Notes: a model not told the origin generated them from the letters alone. A stretch of 64,000 bases of DNA from Cupriavidus oxalaticus (GCF_016894385.1 NZ_CP069812.1:3410001-3474000); one strand, 5' to 3'. Counted from the first letter of the stretch, positions 36,909 through 45,862 are shown. Translations and numbers: made by a program.

Positions 36909-37814
36909 TCACTTGAGGCGGGGCTTGCGCATCTTGCTTGGGATCTTAGTGCCCTGTTGGCGGCGTTGGGAACCGGCGCGTCCTACTTGTCCTTCAGATT
37001 CATCGAGCTGAATGCCTTTCGAGCCAAGTCGGAGATACGTTTCTTGTTCCGCCTTAGCTCGGCGATTTCGGATTTCGTCAACTGTACGGAAACCGATGAG
37101 GTAACCCGCTTCATCCGCGGTGAGGGCGTGGGTGGCAATGCCGAAGATCTTGCGGATTTCATCGCCATACCTCCTTTCCAGTTCAAGAATTACCTGCCGA
37201 GGCGCCACCAGTCTACCAGAGCGTCCAGCGCATACCAGCACGATGGCAGCGACCACGTCGCCGCGCTGCGCCTGGATGTAGTGGGCCAGTTCCGCAAGCG
37301 TGCCGCCCATCGTGGTGACGTCGTCTACCAGCACATAACGTCCCCCCGGCACCACATACCCGGCGAATCGGGCACGCAGATTCATCCGCTCCATTGGATC
37401 TGCACCGGTGTGGAACACCTTCGTTGTCTGGACGATGGATTCGTCGACCTCCCCGTCCAGAGCGTGGTGCAGGTACATCGCAAACACCTGTGGAATAGCA
37501 TTCTCACCTTGGGCCTCCACGGCGTGGGGCGCCACATAGATGCATGAACTCGGAAAGTCTGCTTCGCGCAATTTCGCTATCAACGGCAGCGCAAGATCGC
37601 CAATCAGTCGTATCGCCGCCTCGGTGGATCCGGCCTTTGCCGCCTTGTAGCTAGGATGCGCCCTCAGTTCGGCAACAGAACGGTAGAGGAAGTATGGCGA
37701 CGACTCAGCCGATTTCGGGAATGGATGCTCGCGATCCTGGCGTGCTTCGAATAGCTGCCGGCCGAAACGCCCGCGGGGCCGCTTGAAGATGAGAAGGTGG
37801 ATTGACTTTCGCAT
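36909..37814 (-). CDS. Stand-alone type I phosphoribosyltransferase-fold protein, accessory-looking
   Basis: A 301-residue protein with the PRPP-binding loop YVLVDDVTTMGGTLAELAHYI (about residue 160), two Asp followed by TTMGGT as in type I PRTases. The N-terminal part (PYFLYRSVAELRAHPSYKAA, about residue 40) and the C-terminal basic tail (GSQRRQQGTKIPSKMRKPRLK) are not those of a purine or pyrimidine salvage enzyme that I know. Its base composition is visibly less GC-rich than both neighbours, with more mixed third positions, and it stands alone between the phosphoesterase and ettA. That suggests recent acquisition. Function unknown; a role in a mobile-element or defence context is possible but unproven. 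Confidence 0.7.
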   Translation of the reverse strand: MRKSIHLLIFKRPRGRFGRQLFEARQDREHPFPKSAESSPYFLYRSVAELRAHPSYKAAKAGSTEAAIRLIGDLALPLIAKLREADFPSSCIYVAPHAVEAQGENAIPQVFAMYLHHALDGEVDESIVQTTKVFHTGADPMERMNLRARFAGYVVPGGRYVLVDDVTTMGGTLAELAHYIQAQRGDVVAAIVLVCAGRSGRLVAPRQVILELERRYGDEIRKIFGIATHALTADEAGYLIGFRTVDEIRNRRAKAEQETYLRLGSKGIQLDESEGQVGRAGSQRRQQGTKIPSKMRKPRLK

Positions 37815-37899
37815 CCACCAAACCTACCCGGCATCACCTTAATGCCGAAGGCCTGGCGGCCACTTTCAGAATATTGGACAAGCACGCCGCTACGCGCCA

Positions 37900-37930
37900 T
37901 AAAAAAACCAGGCCCGCAGGCCTGGTTCCC
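37900..37930 (-). terminator. Rho-independent terminator of ettA
   Basis: On the minus strand, stem AACCAGGCC / GGCCTGGTT with a 4-base loop followed by seven T, 20 bp after the ettA stop codon. Confidence 0.9.
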
Positions 37931-37949
37931 TTTCACACTCAGCAGTCCC

Positions 37950-39617
37950 TCACCGCGCAATCGGCTTGTACCGAATCCGCTTCGGCTTGGCCCCTTCTTC
38001 GCCCAGCCGCTTCTTCTTGTCCGCTTCATATTCCTGGTAGTTGCCCGGGAAGAACTCCACATGCGAGTCGCCCTCGAACGCCAGGATGTGCGTCGCGATC
38101 CGGTCCAGGAACCAGCGATCGTGCGAGATCACCATCACGCAGCCGGCAAACTCCAGCAGCGCATCTTCCAGCGCGCGCAGCGTTTCCACGTCGAGGTCGT
38201 TCGACGGCTCGTCCAGCAGCAGCACGTTGCCGCCGGCGATCAGCGTCTTGGCCATGTGCAGGCGGCCGCGTTCACCGCCCGACAGCGTGCCGACCTGCTT
38301 CTGCTGGTCGCCGCCCTTGAAGTTGAAGCGGCCGATATAGGCGCGCGACGGGGTTTCGTAACGGCCAACGGTCAGCACGTCGGCGCCGCCCGAGATTTCT
38401 TCGAACACGGTCTTGGTGCCGTCCAGCGCATCGCGGCTCTGGTCGACAAAGGCCATCTTCACGGTCGGCCCGATCTTGATCTCGCCGCTGTCCGGCTGTT
38501 CCTTGCCCGTGAGCATCTTGAAGAACGTCGACTTGCCGGCGCCGTTCGGGCCGATGATGCCGACAATGGCGCCCGGCGGCACCTTGAAGCTCAGGTTTTC
38601 GATCAGCATGCGGTCGCCGAAACCCTTGCTGACGTTGTCGAACTCGATCACTTCGTTGCCCAGGCGCTCACCCACCGGGATGAAGATTTCCTGGGTTTCG
38701 TTGCGCTTCTGGTATTCCTGGCTGTTCAGCTCGTCAAAGCGGGCCAGGCGCGCCTTGGACTTGGCCTGGCGGCCCTTGGGGTTCTGGCGCACCCACTCCA
38801 GTTCCTTGTGCAGCGCCTTCTGGCGCGCCGACTCGCTGGCCTCTTCCTGCTTCAGGCGCGCTTCCTTCTGGTCCAGCCACGAGCTGTAGTTGCCCTTCCA
38901 GGGGATGCCCTGGCCGCGGTCCAGTTCCAGGATCCACTCGGCGGCGTTGTCGAGGAAGTAGCGGTCGTGGGTCACGGCCACCACGGTGCCCGGGAAGCGC
39001 GTCAGGAACTGCTCCAGCCAGTCGACCGACTCCGCGTCCAGGTGGTTGGTCGGTTCGTCGAGCAGCAGCATGTCGGGGCGCGACAGCAGCAGGCGGCACA
39101 GCGCCACGCGGCGCTTCTCGCCGCCGGACAGGTGGCCGACCTTGGCCTCCCACGGCGGCAGGCGCAGCGCGTCGGCGGCAATGTCGAGTTGCAGCTCGAC
39201 ATTGTTGCCATCGCTGGCGGCCAGGATCGCTTCGTACTTGGCCTGGTCGGCCGCCAGCGCGTCAAAGTCCGCGTCCGGCTCGGCGTAGGCCGCGTAGATC
39301 TCGTCGAGCTTCTTGCGCGCCTCGAACACGCCGCCCAGCGCCGCTTCCACCGATTCGCGCACGGTCTGCTCGGGGTCGAGCTGCGGTTCCTGCGGCAGGT
39401 AGCCGATGTTCAGGTTCGGCATCGGCGTGGCCTCGCCCTCGATCTCCTTGTCGAGGCCGGCCATGATCTTGAGCAGCGTGGACTTGCCCGAGCCGTTCAG
39501 GCCCAGCACGCCGATCTTGGCGCCGGGGAAGAACGACAGCGAGATGTCCTTCAGGATGTGACGCTTGGGCGGAACGATCTTGCCCACGCGGTTCATGGTG
39601 AAAACGTACTGTGCCAT
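37950..39617 (-). CDS. ettA: Energy-dependent translational throttle protein EttA (ABC-F ATPase)
   Basis: A 555-residue ABC-F protein, the exact length of E. coli EttA. Two ABC cassettes: Walker [17 protein letters not shown] (about residue 38) and [16 protein letters not shown] (about 355); signature [15 protein letters not shown] (about 160) and [15 protein letters not shown] (about 440). The interdomain arm and P-site tRNA interaction motif linker (about 240-320) contains [19 protein letters not shown]. EttA binds the ribosomal E site and gates the first peptide bond according to ADP/ATP ratio. ATG 39617 ([18 protein letters not shown]) is the family start; a further 16 residues upstream are rejected. 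Confidence 0.97.
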   Translation of the reverse strand: MAQYVFTMNRVGKIVPPKRHILKDISLSFFPGAKIGVLGLNGSGKSTLLKIMAGLDKEIEGEATPMPNLNIGYLPQEPQLDPEQTVRESVEAALGGVFEARKKLDEIYAAYAEPDADFDALAADQAKYEAILAASDGNNVELQLDIAADALRLPPWEAKVGHLSGGEKRRVALCRLLLSRPDMLLLDEPTNHLDAESVDWLEQFLTRFPGTVVAVTHDRYFLDNAAEWILELDRGQGIPWKGNYSSWLDQKEARLKQEEASESARQKALHKELEWVRQNPKGRQAKSKARLARFDELNSQEYQKRNETQEIFIPVGERLGNEVIEFDNVSKGFGDRMLIENLSFKVPPGAIVGIIGPNGAGKSTFFKMLTGKEQPDSGEIKIGPTVKMAFVDQSRDALDGTKTVFEEISGGADVLTVGRYETPSRAYIGRFNFKGGDQQKQVGTLSGGERGRLHMAKTLIAGGNVLLLDEPSNDLDVETLRALEDALLEFAGCVMVISHDRWFLDRIATHILAFEGDSHVEFFPGNYQEYEADKKKRLGEEGAKPKRIRYKPIAR

Positions 39618-39754
39618 GGGTGCGTGTTGGGGTTGGTGCGGGAATGGCGGGAGTGTATCAGGCACGCCGGGGCGCGCAGCCGGCCCCAGCCAGCTTCGGC
39701 CCCCGCCGGTACAATGGCAGGTTCGATTTTCCGCAGATTTTCCGAGCCATCGCC

Positions 39755-39979
39755 ATGAGCAGACCCGCCCTGACCCTGAAGTTCAAGTGCAAGAAGTGCG
39801 CGAAACCCGTCACCCTGTACTTGCAGAAGACGTCCGCGTGCTCGCACATCACCCCGTACCAGGGCTTCTGCAAGTGCGGCGAGATGATGCGCCACGCCAC
39901 CGGCGACAAGGACGCGGTCGAGTCCTTCGTCAACTCGCTGGACAACAGCTGGATGCACCACCATCACCACCACCACTAA
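39755..39979 (+). CDS. Small Cys-rich protein with a natural C-terminal seven-histidine tail
   Basis: A 74-residue soluble protein. Four or five Cys are placed like a zinc ribbon ([10 protein letters not shown] near residue 11, then SACSH and [11 protein letters not shown] at about 29 and 40), and it ends SLDNSWM followed by seven consecutive His and a stop. The His codons are a mix of CAC and CAT, and downstream DNA continues as normal genome, so this is not a cloning tag. Zinc or nickel binding is likely. It is 10 bp upstream of the YgjP-like metallopeptidase on the same strand, so the two may be functionally linked. No strong ribosome site is visible. I do not recognise a named family. Confidence 0.7.
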   Translation: MSRPALTLKFKCKKCAKPVTLYLQKTSACSHITPYQGFCKCGEMMRHATGDKDAVESFVNSLDNSWMHHHHHHH

Positions 39980-39989
39980 GCAAGCCGCA

Positions 39990-40523
39990 GTGACGCAAAC
40001 CTGGCGCCCCGCCGGCAAGGACCCGATGCGCTTCCTGGGCGGCTACCCGCCCGAAGTGCTCGACCAGGTGCGCGAGCTCGCCGCCGCCGGCCGCCTGGGC
40101 GACCACCTGGCTCGCCGCTATCCCGGCCGCCACACCGTGCAGACCGATCGCGCGCTGTACGACTACGCCACCGGGCTGAAGCAGGAGTTCCTGCGCAACG
40201 CGCCGCCGCTGCACAAGGTCGGCTTCGATGCCACGCTGGACTCGGCGCACAGGGCGCTGGGCCTGCATACCGCGATCTCGCGCGTGCAGGGCGGCAAGCT
40301 GAAGGCCAAGAAGGAAATCCGCGTGGCCTCGCTGTTCAGGGAAGCGCCGCCGGAATTCCTGCGCATGATCGTCGTGCACGAGCTCTCGCACCTGAAGGAG
40401 AGCGACCACGACAAGGCCTTCTACCGGCTGTGCGAACACATGGAGCCGCGCTACCACCAGCTGGAGTTCGACACGCGCCTGTGGCTGGCGTGGCGCGAAC
40501 TGGAGCGCGCGCAAAAGGCGTAG
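39990..40523 (+). CDS. YgjP-like (DUF45/M48-type) zinc metallopeptidase
   Basis: A 177-residue protein with the zinc-peptidase signature VVHELSHLKESDHDKAFY (about residue 128): HExxH plus a downstream His in CEHMEPRYHQ, as in the YgjP/WLM group. The preceding strand (KKEIRVASLFREAP) is also typical. The start is uncertain: GTG 39990 gives the longest form but has no clear ribosome site, whereas ATG 40026 has AAGGA four bases upstream and would give a 165-residue protein. Function of the group is poorly known. It follows the His7 protein gene by 10 bp. Confidence 0.85.
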   Translation: MTQTWRPAGKDPMRFLGGYPPEVLDQVRELAAAGRLGDHLARRYPGRHTVQTDRALYDYATGLKQEFLRNAPPLHKVGFDATLDSAHRALGLHTAISRVQGGKLKAKKEIRVASLFREAPPEFLRMIVVHELSHLKESDHDKAFYRLCEHMEPRYHQLEFDTRLWLAWRELERAQKA

Positions 40524-40562
40524 CGGCGCGCGCTGCTTCGTGCAGCGCAGCACACAAGATTC

Positions 40563-40592
40563 TTGACGACCCCGCGCGCGCCTATGTATAAC
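40563..40592 (+). promoter_or_regulatory. Strong sigma-70-type promoter upstream of the amidohydrolase cluster
   Basis: TTGACG (40563-40568), an 18-bp spacer and TATAAC (40587-40592). This is the best consensus match in the window. The first start codon of the cluster is 240 bp downstream, implying a long untranslated leader. Confidence 0.7.
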
Positions 40593-40598
40593 GAGCGC

Positions 40599-40833
40599 GT
40601 GGGTAGAAGCGGTCGATTGGACAGCAGCGGTGCAATGCCGTGAGGTCCAACTGGAGATTGCTCACTGACGGAGTGTTTCGTCGGTGGCGCAGTGGTCCAA
40701 CGCTCTCCTGACAAAGACTCCCGAAATCAGCATGCGATAACGATCCGGCCCGGAAGCCGCATGGTGTTGCGCGCGCCTTTCCGCCCCGATCCCCGCATGC
40801 GTGTCCAACCTAGTCATTGTTAGGGGATCTCCC
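40599..40833 (+). ncRNA. Long structured 5' leader, candidate cis-regulatory RNA
   Basis: About 235 nt of presumed transcript before the first amidohydrolase gene with no good ORF. The 8-mer GGTCCAAC occurs twice exactly 50 nt apart (40644-40651 and 40694-40701), and a single upstream TTGGAC (40617-40622) can pair with the GTCCAA of either copy, giving two mutually exclusive stems. Between them ACTGACG / CGTCGGT forms a further hairpin (one G-T). A two-state fold of this kind resembles a riboswitch or attenuator. I could not match it to a known class. A ribosome site TAGGGGATCTCCC precedes the ATG. Confidence 0.4.
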
Positions 40834-41736
40834 ATGATCATCGACACCAGCTGTTATCCGACGAACCTGGTGGACCTGGCCTGGCGCCATGACGGCGAGC
40901 CATTCACCGGCGAGCGCCTGATCCAGATGATGGACGGCCCGTTCACCATCAACGGCAAGCCGCGCCGCATCGACAAAGCCTTTATCCAGCCCCCGCAGGG
41001 CAACACCATCTATACCTTCACCGACGGCGTGAAATCCGGCAGCGAGTCGATCGACGCCTACATGGCCTACACGGTCGAGATGGTGCAGAAGTACCCGGAC
41101 CGCTTTATCGGCTGCTTCGTCTACAACCCGCGCTGCGGCGTCGAGAACGGCGTCAACGCGATGGAGCATTACGTGAAGAAGCTGGGCTTCAAGATGGTCC
41201 AGTTCCAGGCCAACATGCACGCTTACCGCCCCGATCGCGCGCTCGACTGGCTGCGCCCCGCGCTGCAGAAATGCGCCGAGCTGGGCGTGCTGGTCAAGCT
41301 GCATACCGGCGACGGTCCCTACAGCATCCCGACCGAATGGGTGCCGATGATCAAGGAGTTCCCGACGGTGAACTTCATCATGGCCCACTTCGGCGTGCAG
41401 ACCGGCGGCGTGTATTGCTTCGAGCCGTTCCAGATGGCGATGGACATGCCCAACGTGTACTGCGAATCGGGCTGGTGCCTGCAGTCGCGCATCGTCGAGT
41501 TCGCCAAGGTGCTGCCGAAACACAAGATCCTGTTCGGTTCCGACACGCCGCCCAACGAGCCCGGCATGTGGCTGCGCCTGCTGGAAGTGCTGTGCTTCGA
41601 GCCGCCACAGGGCCTGAACCTGGACGAAGACACGCTGGAGGACTACCTGGGCAACAACGTCGCCCGGATGATCGGCCTGGCGCCGACGCCGGTCCCGCGC
41701 ACGCTGGAAGAAGCGAAAGCGCGCCTGACCGCCTGA
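40834..41736 (+). CDS. ACMSD-type amidohydrolase paralogue lacking the HxH metal motif
   Basis: A 300-residue TIM-barrel protein of the ACMSD/2-hydroxybenzoate-decarboxylase type. It is closely similar along its whole length to its downstream neighbour, but the strand-1 motif is MIIDTSCYPTN instead of MIIDTHLHPTN, so both histidines of the catalytic HxH are replaced (Ser and Tyr). The strand-5 His (VKLHTGDGPYSIPT), the AHFGVQTGG block and the late Asp (FGSDTPPNEPGMW) remain. It may therefore be a non-catalytic partner forming a heteromer with the second protein, or use a different metal arrangement. First gene after the long leader; 40 bp separates the paralogues. Confidence 0.85.
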   Translation: MIIDTSCYPTNLVDLAWRHDGEPFTGERLIQMMDGPFTINGKPRRIDKAFIQPPQGNTIYTFTDGVKSGSESIDAYMAYTVEMVQKYPDRFIGCFVYNPRCGVENGVNAMEHYVKKLGFKMVQFQANMHAYRPDRALDWLRPALQKCAELGVLVKLHTGDGPYSIPTEWVPMIKEFPTVNFIMAHFGVQTGGVYCFEPFQMAMDMPNVYCESGWCLQSRIVEFAKVLPKHKILFGSDTPPNEPGMWLRLLEVLCFEPPQGLNLDEDTLEDYLGNNVARMIGLAPTPVPRTLEEAKARLTA

Positions 41737-41776
41737 CCCCGTCAGCGCCAACGACAACGGACTCCGGAGACAAGAG

Positions 41777-42691
41777 ATGATCATCGACACCCACCTGCAC
41801 CCCACCAACCTCGTCGACGAAGCCTGGCGCCACACCGGCGAGCCCTTCACCGGCGAGCGCCTGCTCAAGATGATGGACGGCCCCTACATGATCAACGGCA
41901 AGCCGCGCCGCATTGACATGGGCTTTATCCAGCCGCCGCCGGGCAACACCGGCTATCGCGACGGCAACCGCCGCGGCCGCGAAGGCATCCGCGACTATAT
42001 GGCCTACGTGGCCAGCCTGTGCCAGAAGTACCCCGACCGCTTTATCGGCAACTTCACCTTCAACCCGCGCTGGGGCCCGGAAGAAGGCGCGCAGGAGCTG
42101 GAATTCCATATCAGGGAGTACGGCTTCAAGATGCTCAAGCTGCATGCCAACATGCACGGCTACCGGCCCGACCGCGCGCTCGACTGGCTGCGCCCGGCGA
42201 TGAAGGTCTGCGCCAAATACAACATCGTGGTGCTGATCCATACCGGCGACGGCCCATACACGATCCCGACGATGTTTTACCCGGTGATCCGTGAATTCCC
42301 GATGGTCAATTTCATCATCGGGCACTTCGGCATCCAGACCGGCGGCAACTATTCGTTCGAGGCGTTCTGGATGGCGATGGACACGCCCAACGTGTATTGC
42401 GAATCGGGCTGGTGCTTCCAGTCGCGCATCGTCGAGTTCGCGCGCCAGTTGCCGCGCGACAAGATCGTGTTCGGCACCGACACGCCGCCCAACGAGCCGG
42501 GCATGTGGCTGCGCGAGCTGGAAATGCTGTGCGGCCCCGCGCCGCAGGGCATGGACCTCGACGAGGACGGGCTGGAGGACTACATGGGCAACAACATCGC
42601 CCGGCTGGTCGGCATCGAGCCGACCGCACCGCCCAAGACGCAGGCAGAGGCACAAGCGCGGCTGAAGGACACGTACGCCAGCACGCGCTAG
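41777..42691 (+). CDS. ACMSD-type amidohydrolase (intact metal site)
   Basis: A 304-residue amidohydrolase-2 family TIM barrel with a complete metal site: HxH in DTHLHPTNLVDEAW (residues 6-8), His in VLIHTGDGPYTIPT (about residue 158), the GHFGIQTGGNY block (about 183) and the catalytic Asp in FGTDTPPNEPGMW (about 236). The family includes ACMS decarboxylase, resorcylate decarboxylase, isoorotate decarboxylase and true hydrolases, so either C-C or C-N chemistry is possible. The ribosome site is CGGAGACAAGAG. It precedes the UbiD-type gene by 109 bp and looks like part of the same transcript. Confidence 0.9.
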   Translation: MIIDTHLHPTNLVDEAWRHTGEPFTGERLLKMMDGPYMINGKPRRIDMGFIQPPPGNTGYRDGNRRGREGIRDYMAYVASLCQKYPDRFIGNFTFNPRWGPEEGAQELEFHIREYGFKMLKLHANMHGYRPDRALDWLRPAMKVCAKYNIVVLIHTGDGPYTIPTMFYPVIREFPMVNFIIGHFGIQTGGNYSFEAFWMAMDTPNVYCESGWCFQSRIVEFARQLPRDKIVFGTDTPPNEPGMWLRELEMLCGPAPQGMDLDEDGLEDYMGNNIARLVGIEPTAPPKTQAEAQARLKDTYASTR

Positions 42692-42800
42692 GCCCTTAGC
42701 TGTTCCGCAGGCAGGCATGGCACGGCGGCCAGGGAATTGCCAATTTCCCGGCCGCCGGGGCAGCCTTCGCCCTGGCCGACCCTGACCACAGGAGCCGTTC

Positions 42801-44225
42801 ATGAACTCGCCTTCAGCGCCCTTCGCTTCCACGTCGGGGCGCAAGCCTTTCCACGACACCTCGCAGGATTTCCACCAGTTCCTGGCCGCATACCGCGAGG
42901 CCTTTACCGAAGACGTCCTGCATATCCGCGAGCCGGTGGGCGCCGACCAGGACGCCACCGCGCTGGTGTGGGCGCTGGCCGCGCAAGGCCGCCATCCCGC
43001 GCTGGTGCTCGACCATGTCGACGGACTCGGTGTCCCGCTCGTCACCAACCTGTTTGCCTCGCGCGAGCGCGTGGGCCGGATGCTCGGCGGCGTGCCGCCC
43101 GCCGGCATCCATGCCGAATACCAGGCACGCAGCCGCCGCATGGTGGCGCCGCGCGTGCAGGACAGCGGCGCGGTGACCGGGCATGTCGAGACCCGCAACA
43201 TCGACCTGCGCACCATTCCCGCGATCCGGCACTTCGCCAGCGATCGCGGCCCCTACATCACCAATGCGATCCTGATCGCCGAGGACCCCGATACCGGCAT
43301 CGGCAACGCCAGCTTCCATCGCTCGATGCTGCATTCGCCGACCGGGATCGCCACCAGCCTGCATTCGCGCGGCCACCTGTGGCGCATGCAACAGCGCGCG
43401 GCGCAATTGGGCAAGCCGCTGCCGGTGGCGATGGTGATCGGCGCGCATCCGCTGTTCATGCTCGCGGGCGCGGCGCGCCTGCCGTTTGGCGTGGATGAGC
43501 GCCACGTTGCCGGCGGATTGTTCGGTGCGCCGCTGGAGGTGGTGCGCACGCCGGGCTACGGCATCCTGGTGCCGGCGCATGCCGAGATCGTGCTGGAAGG
43601 CGTGATCGATCCCGAGGCGCGCGTCGACGAGGGGCCGTTCGGAGAGTTCACCGGCTATTCGTCGGACCGCTCCACCAACAACCTGCTGCACGTGGAAAGC
43701 GTGATGCGCCGTACCGACGCGTGGCTGGTCGACGTGGTCGGCGGCAACTCCGCCGAACACCTGAACCTGGGCCGCATCCCGCGCGAATCAGAGATGGTGG
43801 AGAAACTGAAGGAGCGCTTTCCCAGCGTCACCGCCGTGCATTACCCGAGTTCGGGCACGCACTTCCACGCCTACGTCGCGCTGCGCCAGAGCCGGCCCGG
43901 CGAAGCGCGGCAGGTCATGCTCGGGCTGCTCGGCTGGGACCCGTACCTGAAGACGGTGGTCGCGGTGGACGAGGACGTCGATATCACCCGCGACGAGGAC
44001 GTGTTGTGGGCGATGGCGACGCACCTGCAGCCGCATCTCGATGTGGTGGTGGTCGACGGGCTGCCTGGCAGCGCGCTCGATCCTTCCGCCTCCGGCGCGG
44101 GCACCACGTCGCGCATGGGGCTGGATGCCACGCGCGGCCCCGGCTTCGACGGCGTGCGTGCGCGCATCGACGATGCAGCGATGGCGCGCGCGACTGCGCT
44201 GCTGGCCCGCCTCGATGTTCCGTAA
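42801..44225 (+). CDS. UbiD-family prenylated-FMN decarboxylase
   Basis: A 474-residue (de)carboxylase of the UbiD superfamily, which uses prenylated FMN with Mn2+/K+. The conserved Arg region is GNASFHRSMLHSPTGIATS (about residue 170), and the Glu-Arg-Glu network is in the segment VDEGPFGEFTGYSS (about residue 275). Members decarboxylate aromatic, heteroaromatic or acrylic acids. It lies downstream of two amidohydrolases and upstream of an NCS2 permease; a dedicated UbiX (50656) in the same gene neighbourhood can supply its cofactor. ATG 42801 follows CACAGGAGCCGTTC. It is distinct from the ubiquinone UbiD in length and context. Confidence 0.9.
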   Translation: MNSPSAPFASTSGRKPFHDTSQDFHQFLAAYREAFTEDVLHIREPVGADQDATALVWALAAQGRHPALVLDHVDGLGVPLVTNLFASRERVGRMLGGVPPAGIHAEYQARSRRMVAPRVQDSGAVTGHVETRNIDLRTIPAIRHFASDRGPYITNAILIAEDPDTGIGNASFHRSMLHSPTGIATSLHSRGHLWRMQQRAAQLGKPLPVAMVIGAHPLFMLAGAARLPFGVDERHVAGGLFGAPLEVVRTPGYGILVPAHAEIVLEGVIDPEARVDEGPFGEFTGYSSDRSTNNLLHVESVMRRTDAWLVDVVGGNSAEHLNLGRIPRESEMVEKLKERFPSVTAVHYPSSGTHFHAYVALRQSRPGEARQVMLGLLGWDPYLKTVVAVDEDVDITRDEDVLWAMATHLQPHLDVVVVDGLPGSALDPSASGAGTTSRMGLDATRGPGFDGVRARIDDAAMARATALLARLDVP

Positions 44226-44244
44226 GGGAAAACCCCGTTGAACA

Positions 44245-44281
44245 GGCGGATTCATCGTTAAACCCGATCGATAAATCCGCC
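44245..44281. promoter_or_regulatory. Long inverted-repeat operator upstream of the first NCS2 permease
   Basis: GGCGGATTCATCG (44245-44257) and CGATAAATCCGCC (44269-44281) form an inverted repeat with 12 of 13 positions matching and an 11-bp spacer. A 33-bp core (44247-44279) recurs at 46835-46867 with 25 of 33 identical bases and the same half-site spacing. It is a likely LysR binding site. Confidence 0.7.
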
Positions 44282-44456
44282 TCATCAGTTGTACCCTCGC
44301 GCCGCGGCTGCCATGCTGGACACATATCCAGGACAGGCGCGGGCATCGCACGAGAAGGATGGCAACTGACCATCCCGCACAGGAAACTGCCGGCGACCTT
44401 GGCGACACGTAAGCGTCTCGGGCGCGACCGGCGTGCTACCGACCAAAGGAGACAGC

Positions 44457-45848
44457 ATGACCCCCACCCTGCCTGCGCATGGGGCTGCCCCCGTGCATCC
44501 CGTTGACGAAGTCCTGCCCGCGCCCCGCCTGCTTGCCCTGGGCCTGCAACACGTGCTGGTGATGTATGCCGGCGCCATCGCCGTGCCGATGATCATCGGC
44601 GGCGCGCTCAAGCTGCCCAAGGACCAGGTCGCCTTCCTGATCGCCGCCGACCTGTTCTGCTGCGGCCTGGTGACGATGATCCAGAGCATCGGCATCTGGA
44701 AGGTCGGCATCCGCCTGCCGGTGATGATGGGCGTGACCTTCACCGCGATCGCGCCGATCATCGCCACCGGCTCCAACCCGTCGCTGGGCCTGCCCGCCGT
44801 GTTCGGCGCGGTGATGGTGGCGGGCGTCTTCACCTATTTTGCCGCGCCCTATGTCGGCAAGATGGTGCGCTGGTTCCCGCCGGTCGTGACCGGTACCGTG
44901 GTGCTGGTGATCGGGATCTCGCTGATGCGCGTGGGCATCAACTGGGCGGCGGGTGGCAATCCGACCATCAATACGGCTGCGGGTCCGGTGCCCAATCCCA
45001 ACTTCGGCATGCCGGTGAATATCGCCATCGCCACCGCGGTGTTGTGCACGGTGCTGGCGCTGGTCGCCTTCGCGCGCGGCTTCCTGTGCAACGTGGCGGT
45101 GCTGATCGGCATCGCGGTCGGCTTCCTGATCGCGCTGGCACTGGGCAAGGTCAGTTTCGACGGGCTGCACAACGCGCACTGGGTCGAGTTCATCACGCCC
45201 TTCCACTTCGGCTGGCCGACCTTCGATGCGATGACCGCGATCACGCTGTGCGTGGTGATGATGGTGATCATGATCGAAGGCGTGGGCCAGTTCCTGGCGC
45301 TGGGCGAGATCGTCGGCCGGCCGGTCGAATCGGAGGACATCGCGCGCGGCCTGCGTGCAGATGGCGTGGGCGCGCTGGTGGGCGCGGTGTTCAACACCTT
45401 CACCTATACCTCCTACGCGCAGAACGTGGGGCTGGTGCAGGTGACGGGCGTGCGCAGCCGCTGGGTCTGCGCCACCGCCGGCGGCATCCTGATCGTGCTG
45501 GGCTGCCTGCCCAAACTGTCGTTCTTTGCCGCGTCGATCCCGCAGTACGTGCTCGGCGGCGCGGCGCTGGTGATGTTCGGCATGGTCGCGGCCACCGGCG
45601 TGCGCATCCTCGGCCATGTGGACTTTGTCGAGAACAAGAAGAACGCCTATATCGTCGCGGTCAGCGTGGCGCTGGGCATGATCCCGCTGGTGTCGGACAA
45701 GTTCTTCTCGCAGATGCCGGAGTTGCTGGCGAAGTTTTGCCAGAACGGCATCCTGCTCGGCACGCTGACGGCGGTGCTGCTGAACCTGCTGTTCAACGCG
45801 CGTTCACCGGCCCCCCAGGCCCACGGGCTCGCGAAGGAGCCGGCTTGA
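44457..45848 (+). CDS. NCS2-family nucleobase permease (xanthine/uracil type), copy 1
   Basis: A 463-residue membrane transporter with about 14 spans. The NAT signature of TM10 is present as QNVGLVQVTGVRSR (about residue 320), with the E-x(2)-G-x(2)-L-like motif in TM8 (IEGVGQFLALGEI, about residue 277). The family takes up uracil, xanthine, urate or related N-heterocycles with protons. ATG 44457 follows AAAGGAGACAGC. The upstream region carries a large inverted-repeat operator shared with the LysR/molybdenum-hydroxylase promoter. A paralogue with a similar N-terminus (HPVDEVLPA/HPVDQVLPA) lies at 53709. Confidence 0.93.
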   Translation: MTPTLPAHGAAPVHPVDEVLPAPRLLALGLQHVLVMYAGAIAVPMIIGGALKLPKDQVAFLIAADLFCCGLVTMIQSIGIWKVGIRLPVMMGVTFTAIAPIIATGSNPSLGLPAVFGAVMVAGVFTYFAAPYVGKMVRWFPPVVTGTVVLVIGISLMRVGINWAAGGNPTINTAAGPVPNPNFGMPVNIAIATAVLCTVLALVAFARGFLCNVAVLIGIAVGFLIALALGKVSFDGLHNAHWVEFITPFHFGWPTFDAMTAITLCVVMMVIMIEGVGQFLALGEIVGRPVESEDIARGLRADGVGALVGAVFNTFTYTSYAQNVGLVQVTGVRSRWVCATAGGILIVLGCLPKLSFFAASIPQYVLGGAALVMFGMVAATGVRILGHVDFVENKKNAYIVAVSVALGMIPLVSDKFFSQMPELLAKFCQNGILLGTLTAVLLNLLFNARSPAPQAHGLAKEPA

Positions 45849-45862
45849 AGGAATAGGCCTGC

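Noticed and set aside
39959..39979. His7 run as a leftover cloning tag
   Set aside because: Mixed CAC/CAT codons, native Cys-rich protein ahead and normal genomic genes directly downstream; no vector sequence is seen.
40599..40833. Possible tRNA or known riboswitch class in the leader
   Set aside because: No cloverleaf with T-loop GTTCRA or CCA end, and no consensus of a known class that I can recall. Kept only as a candidate regulatory RNA.
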